Shown here piece by piece: positions 22,230 to 28,627 of a stretch of 28,968 nucleotides of DNA. How positions within the stretch are numbered: the stretch's first letter is position 1; every line of letters starts with the position of its first letter. The stretch covers positions 1 to 28,968 of the forward strand of contig CAZVQR010000002.1 in the NCBI GenBank assembly GCA_964629505.1, given 5' to 3'. Both the position numbers and the translations under genes were made by a program. Under the pieces are notes generated by a model. It was not told the DNA's origin and made no database searches. It saw only the letters and a list, made by a program, of their open reading frames with translations. This DNA is from 2-02-FULL-44-35 sp964629505 (GTDB taxonomy: Bacteria > Patescibacteriota > Minisyncoccia > Phycocordibacterales > DSPV01).

Positions 22230-22728
22230 TTTTGAAAATTTTAGAAATCCAATTTGAAATCCTCTCATTAAAATGCCGCGCGCGCCCTGCGTAATCTGAC
22301 AAAGCGGGGGTTGTAGTTGGTTGCCAGCCCGAGGCTGGTCCGCCTTGGGCGGATTGGTCGTTTGTTTTCACCTTAATCTTCGTTGTCGTGCTGGCGGTGC
22401 CGGTGGCATGCTCAAATTTCTGCTCAAAATCCGTGTCGCCAAAAAATTCTTGTTCAAAATCCTCTAACACTTCGCCATTGACCTCGGTTTTCACCTTAAC
22501 GCTGGCTTGGGCTTCGCCGTTTTGAATCGTGCCGCCAGTGCCAGTGGTAGTATTGCCGCCAGTTGAAGCCGAAACAGAAACATTATTTTCCACCACCGTC
22601 TCCGTAGCAGTCGGACTGCTACGGACATCTTCATCATCAAAAAAATCAAACGGCCAAAAAGCCGCCGCGCTCAATGGCATCAATGTCAGCAAACCAATCA
22701 TCATTTTTGTAAAAATTTCTTTCTTCAT
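22204..22728 (-). CDS. secreted protein with one TG-repeat segment
   Basis: This 174-residue protein has a signal peptide (MKKEIFTKMMIGLLTLMPLS, cut near AAA/FW). An acidic WPFDFFDDEDV stretch follows, then one repeat-like segment at about 46-85: VENNVSVSASTGGNTTTGTG, then GTIQNGEAQASVKVKTEVNG. This matches the style of its two neighbours. The rest is acidic, then Thr/Gly rich, and ends in an amphipathic WISKIFKNVFSIFKF. Two adjacent GC palindromes encode about residues 126-135 (SAQGGPASGW). The stop overlaps the next gene's start. No clear Shine-Dalgarno is seen; GTTACAAG repeats lie just upstream. Function unknown; probably part of a surface assembly. Confidence 0.75.
   Translation of the reverse strand: MKKEIFTKMMIGLLTLMPLSAAAFWPFDFFDDEDVRSSPTATETVVENNVSVSASTGGNTTTGTGGTIQNGEAQASVKVKTEVNGEVLEDFEQEFFGDTDFEQKFEHATGTASTTTKIKVKTNDQSAQGGPASGWQPTTTPALSDYAGRARHFNERISNWISKIFKNVFSIFKF
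22324..22353. repeat. double in-frame palindrome in a secreted-protein gene
   Basis: CCAGCC-CGA-GGCTGG (22324-22338) directly abuts TCCGCC-TTG-GGCGGA (22339-22353). The 30 bp keep the reading frame. The GC-rich CCGCC/GGCGG theme matches the palindromes in tgt. Confidence 0.65.
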
Positions 22729-22747
22729 CTCTTGAATTTTTCTTAAC

Positions 22748-22771
22748 GTTACAAGTTACAGGTTACAAGTT
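22748..22771. repeat. tandem GTTACAAG repeats before the 174-residue gene
   Basis: GTTACAAGTTACAGGTTACA followed by AGTT, with the same word recurring before ndk. The gap 22729-22867 otherwise shows AAGCCTAAGGCTT, a palindrome without a U tract. Confidence 0.5.
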
Positions 22772-22867
22772 TTTTCCCTTCCTCCCTCGCCTCCGAGCTC
22801 CTGTCACAAGCAGAAGCTCGATTCGCGAAGGGAGAAGCCTTAGGCTTTTCAACTTCAATGCGTCACA

Positions 22868-23521
22868 CTAGATCTTTTTGACCCGAATGACAGTTGAGTT
22901 AACAACATTGATAACCGTTGACCATGAATCGGCTGTGCCGGTCTTAATTTTTCCACCGTCGCCGCCATTGGAGTCGGTGTTACCGCCACCAGTTACGTTG
23001 TCATCATTCTTGTCGCCGGTGATGTTGCCGTTATTCTTCACTTTGGTCGAGGCGCTGCCACCGTCGGCAGAGTTCAAACCGGTATCGGCTGTGGTAATTA
23101 CCTTGTTCTTCACCGTTGTGTCTGTGTTCTGAACCTTAACCTTGATCTTACCCTCGTCGCACTCACAGCTGGTCTTCACCTTGATATTGGTGGAGTTGAC
23201 ATCGTTCAGAACATCCGCGGTCGCAACGGCGTTTCCGGTCTTTACCTTACCGCCATTACCTCCATCGGAAGTGACATTGCCACCACCAGTGGTGTTCCAA
23301 TCATTCTTGTCGCCGGTGATGTTGCCGCTATCCTTCACTTTGGTCGAGGCGCTGCCACCGTCGGCAGAGTTGCCGCCGCTACTGGCTGTGGTAACCACGT
23401 AATTTTTTACCGTCGTATTATCGTTCTCGACTTTGATAGAAATACCATCACCATTCGCCAACGCCGGAGCGGCTGACGCCAAGAAAGCGACTACCGCGAC
23501 TAACGCAATTAATTTTTTCAT
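22868..23521 (-). CDS. secreted two-repeat Gly/Asn/Thr-rich protein
   Basis: This 217-residue protein has a clean signal peptide (MKKLIALVAVVAFLASAAPA cut at ALA/NG). The mature part is two copies of an approximately 95-residue unit. Each runs TTVKNxVxTTAxxGxNSADG, GSASTKVKxxGNITGDKND, xNxTGGGNxxSxGGxGGK and xKTGxAxxxxxVNxVNSTxI. Between them lies CECDE. The two units are also close in DNA, implying recent duplication. The alternating small and polar residues suggest a beta-solenoid or amyloid-like fibre subunit. It is the first gene of the surface-protein set. A long leader (about 460 nt) with structured elements lies upstream. Function unknown. Confidence 0.8.
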   Translation of the reverse strand: MKKLIALVAVVAFLASAAPALANGDGISIKVENDNTTVKNYVVTTASSGGNSADGGSASTKVKDSGNITGDKNDWNTTGGGNVTSDGGNGGKVKTGNAVATADVLNDVNSTNIKVKTSCECDEGKIKVKVQNTDTTVKNKVITTADTGLNSADGGSASTKVKNNGNITGDKNDDNVTGGGNTDSNGGDGGKIKTGTADSWSTVINVVNSTVIRVKKI

Positions 23522-23684
23522 TTTCTTTTTTCTTTTATTTTAATAATTTCCTTTTTCTTTCTCCGTCCCTTAAGGGATTACGGAACAAGAAAAAGTTTTT
23601 TACCCCGCCCTAGAACAAAACAAAATTTGTTTGGGCTTGGGGTCGACCACCCCGACTCCTCGCGAAGCCAGACCAAAACCCTCG

Positions 23685-23819
23685 AGGAAACGAAATACCT
23701 TTCTCGGCATATGTCTCGCGGGGCACGGATAAATTTCTACTGAAATTTTCCTCGTGCTCGCGCCAGTCGCGCTCGCAAGCCCCCGCTTAACATACGCCTT
23801 CAACGGTATTTCGTTTTCT
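23685..23819 (-). ncRNA. structured element, copy 2 (unknown class)
   Basis: Reading leftward this has the same architecture as the element at 9110. Its closing helix CGAAATACC/GGTATTTCG extends outward to about 15 bp. The invariant internal loop GTTGAA/GAGAAA and helix GGCGTATG/CATATGCC follow, then GCGGGG/CCCCGC, and the same two hairpins. The core of about 58 nt differs from copy 1 at one loop base (GACTGG for GACCGG). It lies about 165 nt before the start of the 217-residue surface-protein gene on the same strand, so it would sit in that gene's leader if transcription passes the upstream terminator. The rest of 23522-23690 holds a TCCCTTAAGGGA palindrome and a GGGG/CCCC hairpin. Confidence 0.6.
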
Positions 23820-23860
23820 TTTTTTAAGAGCTTCGGTCTAGGAATTTTCCGCAAAATGAA

Positions 23861-23981
23861 AAGCAAAAAGCCGCAAGCGCTAAAACGCCTTGCGACTTGC
23901 CAAAAACTTTTTATGGCGGGAAACCCTGCACATCTAATTACTGACTCGCCTTGGTTTCCCCTCAAGACAAATCCGTTATAC
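23861..23981 (-). ncRNA. candidate small RNA or leader with intrinsic terminator
   Basis: A strong promoter (23988-24015) predicts a leftward start near 23981. The RNA folds with GGGAAACC (23960-23953) pairing perfectly to GGTTTCCC (23925-23918) around a 27-nt loop. GGC in that loop (23950-23948) can pair with GCC just 3' of the helix (23917-23915), a possible pseudoknot. The RNA ends in GTCGCAAG/CTTGCGGC (23896-23870) followed by TTTTTGCTTTT. It is either a free RNA of about 115 nt or an attenuator for the surface-protein genes. I do not recognise a known riboswitch class. Confidence 0.5.
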
Positions 23982-23987
23982 GAAAGT

Positions 23988-24015
23988 ATTATATCGCCCC
24001 ACCTTTTGCTGTCAA
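23988..24015 (-). promoter_or_regulatory. strong promoter of leftward RNA
   Basis: Leftward TTGACA (24015-24010), 16-nt spacer, TATAAT (23993-23988): both hexamers are perfect. The -35 lies inside one of two direct copies of TTGTTGACA. Confidence 0.75.
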
Positions 24016-24020
24016 CAATT

Positions 24021-24050
24021 TTGTCAACAAAAAACTATCTATGATATAAT
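24021..24050 (+). promoter_or_regulatory. divergent promoter of rightward RNA
   Basis: TTGTCA (24021-24026), 18-nt spacer, TATAAT (24045-24050) with a TGA extension. Its -35 is 5 bp from that of the leftward promoter, so one regulator could control both. Confidence 0.65.
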
Positions 24051-24092
24051 AGTCACGCGGTGTCAATTTAATCTCCTCAATTCCGAACGGCA

Positions 24093-24166
24093 AAAATCCA
24101 GGAAGGGACCTTGAAGGGAAACTGGTCCCGTTAGGGACAAGAATTCAAGGTCCTTTCCTGGATTTT
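24093..24166 (+). ncRNA. 23-bp hairpin RNA with competing inner pairings
   Basis: AAAATCCAGGAAGGGACCTT plus GAA (24093-24115) pairs along its whole length, one G:U, with 24144-24166. In the 28-nt loop GTCCC (24125-24129) pairs with GGGAC (24134-24138), but GGTCCC could instead pair with GGGACC of the outer arm or GGGA at 24116. Rightward it ends ATTTT and leftward ATTTTTG, so it may also be a bidirectional terminator. It lies 43 nt downstream of the rightward -10 box. Confidence 0.5.
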
Positions 24167-24242
24167 AACGCGCTTATTTTACTGAAACGTTATGAAACCC
24201 TTACAAACCGCATATTAGTCGGCTTCTTTCGTCTGTCAATGC

Positions 24243-24271
24243 TTGACAAAAAAACTGCTTAGCGGCAAACT
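24243..24271 (+). promoter_or_regulatory. candidate promoter of the 115-residue gene
   Basis: TTGACA (24243-24248), 17 nt, then the weak -10 CAAACT (24266-24271); leader about 33 nt. The rightward promoter at 24021 could also supply this gene. Confidence 0.4.
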
Positions 24272-24310
24272 CAATTTCAGACGCAGTAAAAAATCAACCC
24301 AAAAAAACCT

Positions 24311-24658
24311 ATGACATTAACGGCGCTGATAATGACTCTGATATACTTTATTCTGTTGGCACTAGTTTGCTGGTTAGTTCCTAGCCGCGCCAGTTGGAAG
24401 AAAAAAGCGGCGGGCAACGAAGGGATATTCCTGGTGTGCTACTTGCCAATCGGCAAAGAAGAAAACTACCAAGAGGTAAGTTTAAAACACTTTCCAGGCA
24501 TACAGAAAACAGCGCTGGATGATGCTTACGATTTCTTGAAAAGGAATGCCTACGAGCAAATCAATACGGCTTCTCGAGCGCAAGTTTTTGCCAGAGGAAA
24601 TGAGAGAGTGAAGATTTTCTTTTTGAATGACGGTATTGTCTCGGAAACAATTCTCTGA
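24311..24658 (+). CDS. hypothetical membrane-anchored protein
   Basis: This 115-residue protein has one N-terminal membrane helix (TALIMTLIYFILLALVCWLV, about 4-23). A basic stretch SRASWKKKAAG follows, so the C-terminal part should be cytoplasmic. That part is a small mixed domain: GIFLVCYLPIGKEENYQEVS, ALDDAYDFLKRNAYEQINTA, RVKIFFLNDGIVSETIL. I do not recognise the family. No clear Shine-Dalgarno precedes the ATG. A very strong terminator follows within 25 nt. It is the third isolated plus-strand gene and stands opposite the protease and surface-protein genes. Confidence 0.7.
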   Translation: MTLTALIMTLIYFILLALVCWLVPSRASWKKKAAGNEGIFLVCYLPIGKEENYQEVSLKHFPGIQKTALDDAYDFLKRNAYEQINTASRAQVFARGNERVKIFFLNDGIVSETIL

Positions 24659-24678
24659 GATGTAGGAAAAATACAAGT

Positions 24679-24707
24679 GCCCCCCCGCCTAAGCGGGGGG
24701 CTTTTTT
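24679..24707 (+). terminator. strong intrinsic terminator
   Basis: GCCCCCC(C)GC pairs with GCGGGGGGC around a 4-nt loop, with one bulged C, then TTTTTTG. The leftward strand carries AAAAAA, so it acts rightward. Confidence 0.92.
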
Positions 24708-24740
24708 GTTTGTGAAAAATTTTTCTAAAATTATTGCCTG

Positions 24741-26279
24741 TTATTTCCTGATTATTGCCGTTGCCGTATCTTGCCCAGTCGCGCCCTGGTCATCGGTTAC
24801 CGTCAAAGTTGCGGTATAAGTTCCGGCTTGCGCGTAACGATGACTCACTTTGACGCCGCTGCCCGTTCCACCATCGCCAAAATTCCAATTGTAAGAAACG
24901 ATTGAACCGTCAGGGTCGCTTGAGCCGCTGCCGTCAAAACTAATCCAGCGATTGACTCGCCCCGATTTGTCGGCGCCAGCATTGGCAGTCGGCGGCTGAT
25001 TGGCCGGCACCACCGAAGGGTCATACAAAACCGCTTGGTAAGCATTGACCAATCCCCAACCGAAGTAATTGTCCCAACCCGCCGCGCCCAAATCTTTTGC
25101 CGTGCTTTCAATGGCTTTGCGCACCGCGCCGGTAGTCGTCGCCTTGCCTTCAGAAAAAACAAGAGCGGCAATAGCGGCAACATGAGGCGTCGCCATGGAA
25201 GTGCCCTGATAAAAATAATAGCCGAAATCCGTCGGGGTCGCGCCAAATGTCTGTTGTAAGATTCCGTCAACATAGCCGTCGCCGTTTTGGTCCACCCGCG
25301 TATCGCCGCCGGGCGCCACCACATCCAAACCGGCGCCGTAATTTGAATAATAGGCCTTGGTTTTATCATATCGAGTGGCGCCGACGGCAATCACATACTG
25401 ATTGTAAGCCGCCGGATAAGAAAGCTGGCTCCGGCCGTCATTGCCGGCTGCCGCCACAATCACCACCCCCTTGCCGCTGGCATAAGCCAGCGCTTCTTCA
25501 AGATAAGTCGCTCCGGAAGAACCGCCGAGCGAAAGATTGATGACTTGCGCCCCGTGGTCAGCCGCCCACCTGATACCATCAGCCACATCGCTGTAATAAC
25601 CGCTGCCATTTTGGTCCAAAACTTTTACTGGCATCAAAGAAGCGCCGTAAGCAATGCCGGCCACACCAAGGGTATTGTTAGTGCTTTGGGCAATCGTGCC
25701 GGCCACATGAGTGCCGTGCCCTTCATCGTCATTTGGGTGCGCATCATTATTTACAAAATCATAACCGGCGACAAAATTTGCGCCGGCAAAATCCGGCGCT
25801 TGGGCATAAATACCGTAATTTTCGTAAGCGATACCGGTATCCACCACCGCCACTATTACACCTGTGCCAGTCGCCACCGCCCAAGCCGCTTCGGCGTTAA
25901 TCCCCGCAATATTTTGAAAGTTCCATTGGTAAAGATAATAAAGGTCATTGGGCGCGGTAAAAGCGTGAGCGACAAAATCCGGTTCGGCGTATTCTACGTC
26001 TTCTAATTTGCTAAGACGGGCGATGGCGCCGTTAACGCTCTCGCCTCTCAAGTTCAATGTTTGAAACTTTCTGTCACCTTTATATTTAACGACAATGCGG
26101 TCGGCGCGAAAATCTCTCTGTCTTTTTTCAACGACTGATTGGAAATTCGCCACCGCTTGCGATAATCGTTCTTGTAATCGTTCAACAACATTTATCCGAA
26201 CCGAATTATCATTAGCCGCGCTTACCGGCAAAGCCGCCAAAGCAATTGTCGCCAATAATATATAACGATTGAATTTCAT
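24741..26279 (-). CDS. secreted subtilisin-like serine protease (S8) with PKD domain
   Basis: This 512-residue exoprotein has a signal peptide (about 1-21, ending VSA/AND). An inhibitor I9-like propeptide covers about 57-108 and includes RIVVKYKG and VEYAEPDF. The catalytic domain (about 115-420) has D147 in VAVVDTGI, H188 in GHGTHVAGT, oxyanion N280 in AAAGNDG and S361 in GTSMATPHVAA, so the active site is complete. DQNGDGYVDG (331-340) looks like a calcium loop. A PKD domain fills 428-512 (PPTANAGADK, then SYNWNFGDGG and YTATLTVTDDQG). It has its own promoter. Probable role: extracellular protein degradation or maturation of surface proteins; its target is unknown. Confidence 0.95.
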   Translation of the reverse strand: MKFNRYILLATIALAALPVSAANDNSVRINVVERLQERLSQAVANFQSVVEKRQRDFRADRIVVKYKGDRKFQTLNLRGESVNGAIARLSKLEDVEYAEPDFVAHAFTAPNDLYYLYQWNFQNIAGINAEAAWAVATGTGVIVAVVDTGIAYENYGIYAQAPDFAGANFVAGYDFVNNDAHPNDDEGHGTHVAGTIAQSTNNTLGVAGIAYGASLMPVKVLDQNGSGYYSDVADGIRWAADHGAQVINLSLGGSSGATYLEEALAYASGKGVVIVAAAGNDGRSQLSYPAAYNQYVIAVGATRYDKTKAYYSNYGAGLDVVAPGGDTRVDQNGDGYVDGILQQTFGATPTDFGYYFYQGTSMATPHVAAIAALVFSEGKATTTGAVRKAIESTAKDLGAAGWDNYFGWGLVNAYQAVLYDPSVVPANQPPTANAGADKSGRVNRWISFDGSGSSDPDGSIVSYNWNFGDGGTGSGVKVSHRYAQAGTYTATLTVTDDQGATGQDTATAIIRK

Positions 26280-26308
26280 ATTTATATAATTAAATTAATA
26301 ATATATTA

Positions 26309-26336
26309 ATAATATACCGCCAATTTATCTTGTCAA
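26309..26336 (-). promoter_or_regulatory. promoter of the S8 protease gene
   Basis: Leftward TTGACA (26336-26331), 16 nt, TATTAT (26314-26309). The -35 lies in the last codons of the upstream bactofilin gene. The leader of about 22 nt is AT-only with no Shine-Dalgarno. Confidence 0.65.
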
Positions 26337-27461
26337 CCAGATATTTTTATGGAGCAGGCGAAGGAGCGCGCCGGCGGAGGCCAAGCTGACAATCGCCAGC
26401 AAAATCGGCCCGACTAACGGCACGAACCAAAGCAAGATATAAGCCAAAACACCCACCAAAACCGCCCGCCAGTCGGCAATAATTTCGCCGTCTTTGGCTA
26501 AAACTTTCAGGATGAGAGAGCCAAGAAAAACTACCGACATAAAACAAGTAAGCAAAGCGATAAGCGCCGCCGCCGCCAGCAGGAAAAAACCGAGCAAGGC
26601 GCCGAACAAAGTGGCAATTAGAATCGCCGCGCTGATGGGAATTAAAATGGCGGCGGCGGCGCCAACCAAAAAACTTTTGCCGAAATGATTAAGCGATTCA
26701 ACAACGAAAGAGCGAGAAAACTTTTTAAACAAACCGGCGGCTAAAAGCGCCGCCAGCAAAATACCGGCAAACTTTATCAAAAAAGCGGCGCTAGCCAAAC
26801 CGACTAGCAGAGCCGGCGCCGTGCGCCAGTAAAACAGGGTTTTAATCGCCGGACCGATTTTTTGTTCGCCTTTGATTACCGCGCTTGAATTGACGACGAC
26901 TTCTGCGTCAGCGTTGTAATGTAAATCACCGGCCACGACGGCATCGCCACCCAAAGTGAGCACTTCGCCTTCAAAATAGACCGGGCCATTGATGGCACCG
27001 TTGATTGCCAACCGACCGCCTTTGAAAGAAATGCCTTTTTGAACCGCGCCGCCTATGAGCGCTTCGGCGGCGGCGATAATCGCCTCACCGCCGATTTTAG
27101 CTTTTGGTAAAACCGCCACCTGGCCGCCACCCACCGCTAAATCGCCGCCAATGTCGCCACTGATTGTTGTTTTGCTGGCAATCAATCGCGCGTCGCCCTT
27201 AATTTTGCCGTAAATAGCGGCTTCACCGGCCAAGAAAGTGGCGTCGCCCGAAATTTCACCAGTGAAATAAATCGCGCCAGCGGCCACCGTTAAATCCTCA
27301 TTGATTTTTCCAGCCACCCTCGCTTCACCGACAACCAAATAAGTATTTTCCTTGAGTGTCTGGCCTTCGGGCAAAAGATAGCTTTCAGCCATCACGCCGT
27401 AAGCGGCGATGGCGAACACCGGCAGAAACGCGGCAAAAATTGTAAGGCTAAGTTTTTTCAT
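26325..27461 (-). CDS. bactofilin-like polymer-forming domain fused to a membrane domain
   Basis: This 378-residue protein has an N-terminal signal or anchor (about 1-25). A beta-helical region at about 40-205 follows with regularly spaced short strands such as GEARVAGKINEDLTVAAG, GEISGDATFLAGEAAIYGKI and GDIGGDLAVGGGQV. This is the bactofilin/DUF583 pattern of self-polymerising proteins. About five membrane helices occupy 210-378 (for example LLVGLASAAFLIKFAGILLA and VLAYILLWFVPLVGPILLAI). Such fusions place the solenoid outside or at the membrane; the role is probably envelope structure, by inference. Its ATG overlaps the stop of the coiled-coil gene by 4 nt, so they are coupled. Confidence 0.8.
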   Translation of the reverse strand: MKKLSLTIFAAFLPVFAIAAYGVMAESYLLPEGQTLKENTYLVVGEARVAGKINEDLTVAAGAIYFTGEISGDATFLAGEAAIYGKIKGDARLIASKTTISGDIGGDLAVGGGQVAVLPKAKIGGEAIIAAAEALIGGAVQKGISFKGGRLAINGAINGPVYFEGEVLTLGGDAVVAGDLHYNADAEVVVNSSAVIKGEQKIGPAIKTLFYWRTAPALLVGLASAAFLIKFAGILLAALLAAGLFKKFSRSFVVESLNHFGKSFLVGAAAAILIPISAAILIATLFGALLGFFLLAAAALIALLTCFMSVVFLGSLILKVLAKDGEIIADWRAVLVGVLAYILLWFVPLVGPILLAIVSLASAGALLRLLHKNIWLTR

Positions 27462-27718
27462 ATATTGTGCCGACTCAAATTTATTTCCTGCTCCAAATTG
27501 CGCAAAGCCATTTCATCTCTGGCTTGTTCCGCCGTCAGCCGTTTTAATTCGTCATCTAACTTTCTGAACTCCGATTTTTTGTCAGCCAATTCGCTTTCCC
27601 GCCTTTCAATTTCCGATTTCATCAGCGCGTGTTCCCGTTCAACAGTAATAAGTCGGCGCTTGGTTTCGTCAATGGCGCGGCGCAAATCCCTGATAACATT
27701 GGGCACATTTTTTTCCAT
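27458..27718 (-). CDS. short coiled-coil protein
   Basis: From the ATG at 27718 the protein has 86 residues and is almost entirely one charged coiled coil: VIRDLRRAIDETKRRLITVE through LDDELKRLTAEQARDEMALR. An ATG nine codons upstream is rejected because AAAGGG (Shine-Dalgarno) lies 6 nt before 27718 and the upstream start would fall next to the expected transcription start. It is coupled to the bactofilin-like gene by an ATGA overlap and may act with it at the envelope. No catalytic motif; function unknown. Confidence 0.75.
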   Translation of the reverse strand: MEKNVPNVIRDLRRAIDETKRRLITVEREHALMKSEIERRESELADKKSEFRKLDDELKRLTAEQARDEMALRNLEQEINLSRHNI

Positions 27719-27744
27719 ATTTATCCCTTTATTGTAATGAAGCA

Positions 27745-27753
27745 ATTATATCA
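27745..27753 (-). promoter_or_regulatory. extended -10 of the coiled-coil/bactofilin operon
   Basis: Leftward TGATATAAT, followed by about 26 nt including AAAGGG before the ATG at 27718. The TG of the element is also the stop codon TGA of the 40-residue ORF. Confidence 0.55.
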
Positions 27754-27873
27754 GCCGAAAACGCTTTCCGTCCACTTTTCCCAAAGCGGCTGGAACAGGT
27801 AAACAAAAACCACGAGCGGCAGATAGAATACCGAGAAAAAAACGAAAATTATGAAATTCAAAACTCTGGCCAT
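27751..27873 (-). CDS. 40-residue single-pass membrane protein (small ORF)
   Basis: The ORF starts at ATG 27873 and ends in TGA. It begins MARVLNFIIFVFFSVFYLPL and has one strongly hydrophobic helix of about 24 residues. A tryptophan-rich acidic/basic end (PLWEKWTESVFG) follows. It lies 35 nt after the polytopic membrane protein gene on the same strand and fills the gap before the next promoter, which supports it as a real gene. No Shine-Dalgarno is seen; TATATAAA abuts the ATG. Conservation in relatives would be needed to be sure. Confidence 0.5.
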   Translation of the reverse strand: MARVLNFIIFVFFSVFYLPLVVFVYLFQPLWEKWTESVFG

Positions 27874-27908
27874 TTTATATAGACAACACGGCAAATCTTA
27901 AAATACTT

Positions 27909-28469
27909 TCAAAAGGAAAGCAAACGAGCGACTGAAACGATGGTGAGAATGCCAAGAAAATTCATGATATAGGAAAGCGGCAGAAGAACCCGGTTTTTTA
28001 TTTTCGCCAAACCCAGAATCGCCAAACCAAGCTCGTCGGGCAAAGGCGAAGCCAAAATGACGCCGCCGAACAAAACCAACAACCATTTCAAAAAACCGTG
28101 GCGGAACAAACGAATGAATTTTATCCTAACTTTATTGGTAAACATACCGGCGGCGTCTTTAGCCAAATCGTCGCGGACAAACCGGAAAATCAGCAAATCC
28201 ACCAAAGCCGCGCCGATGGCGCCGATGGCCGCTACCCAAAACGGCGGAAAATCCCTAGCCAAAACCGCCAGCGCCACCATGGCCGGCGCAGTGGTAAAAA
28301 TAGAAGTGAAAAACAAGCCGGCGACAAAACTGGCGAGAATTTTGAAACCGCCGGTCAATGCCAAAAATTTTTCCACCGCGCCCAGCCGCGCCAGCCAAAC
28401 CGCCACCGCGATGCTAACCGCGATAATCACCAAGTCCCTCATCAAATGTCGCCAGTATTGTTTTTTCAT
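27909..28469 (-). CDS. polytopic inner-membrane protein of unknown function
   Basis: This 186-residue protein has about five hydrophobic segments: DLVIIAVSIAVAVWLARLGA, GGFKILASFVAGLFFTSIFT, PFWVAAIGAIGAALVDLLIF, FLKWLLVLFGGVILAS, and YIMNFLGILTIVSVARLLSF. The segment ASPLPDELGLAILGLAKIKN, with two acidic residues between helices, is the most distinctive feature. It recalls small membrane proteins often found in CPR genomes, and distantly the SNARE-associated (DedA/VTT) layout, but I cannot assign a function. tRNA-His lies 52 nt upstream on the same strand, so they may share a transcript. The 40-residue ORF follows. Confidence 0.75.
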   Translation of the reverse strand: MKKQYWRHLMRDLVIIAVSIAVAVWLARLGAVEKFLALTGGFKILASFVAGLFFTSIFTTAPAMVALAVLARDFPPFWVAAIGAIGAALVDLLIFRFVRDDLAKDAAGMFTNKVRIKFIRLFRHGFLKWLLVLFGGVILASPLPDELGLAILGLAKIKNRVLLPLSYIMNFLGILTIVSVARLLSF

Positions 28470-28521
28470 ATCATTTCAATTCCGGCCATTTTGTCTTTAA
28501 GAATAAGTTTAACATTAAAGA

Positions 28522-28593
28522 GGTGCCTATCCGGATTCGAACCGGAGAAAACAGCTCCACAAGCTGCTGTGTTACCGCTACACCATAGGCACC
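28522..28593 (-). tRNA. tRNA-His (anticodon GUG)
   Basis: Leftward, GGTGCCTA pairs with TAGGCACC over 8 bp, so the extra G-1 and its partner C73, the histidine identity elements, are encoded in the gene. The D arm is GTGT/ACAC, the anticodon stem GCAGC/GCTGT closes TTGTGGA (anticodon GTG), and the T arm is TCCGG-TTCGAAT-CCGGA with a standard loop. CCA is not encoded. It lies 34 nt after the adenosyltransferase gene. Confidence 0.96.
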
Positions 28594-28627
28594 GCGTCAT
28601 TAATTTACAACAAAAAACGCGCTGACG

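Noticed and set aside
22868..23521. CRISPR-like array suggested by repeated GC-rich words
   Set aside because: The repeats are two long coding units in frame with a signal peptide, with no short direct repeats and spacers and no cas genes nearby.
24482..24676. Minus-strand reading frame opposite the 115-residue gene
   Set aside because: The plus-strand frame has a membrane anchor, a basic flank and an immediate terminator; the minus frame has none.
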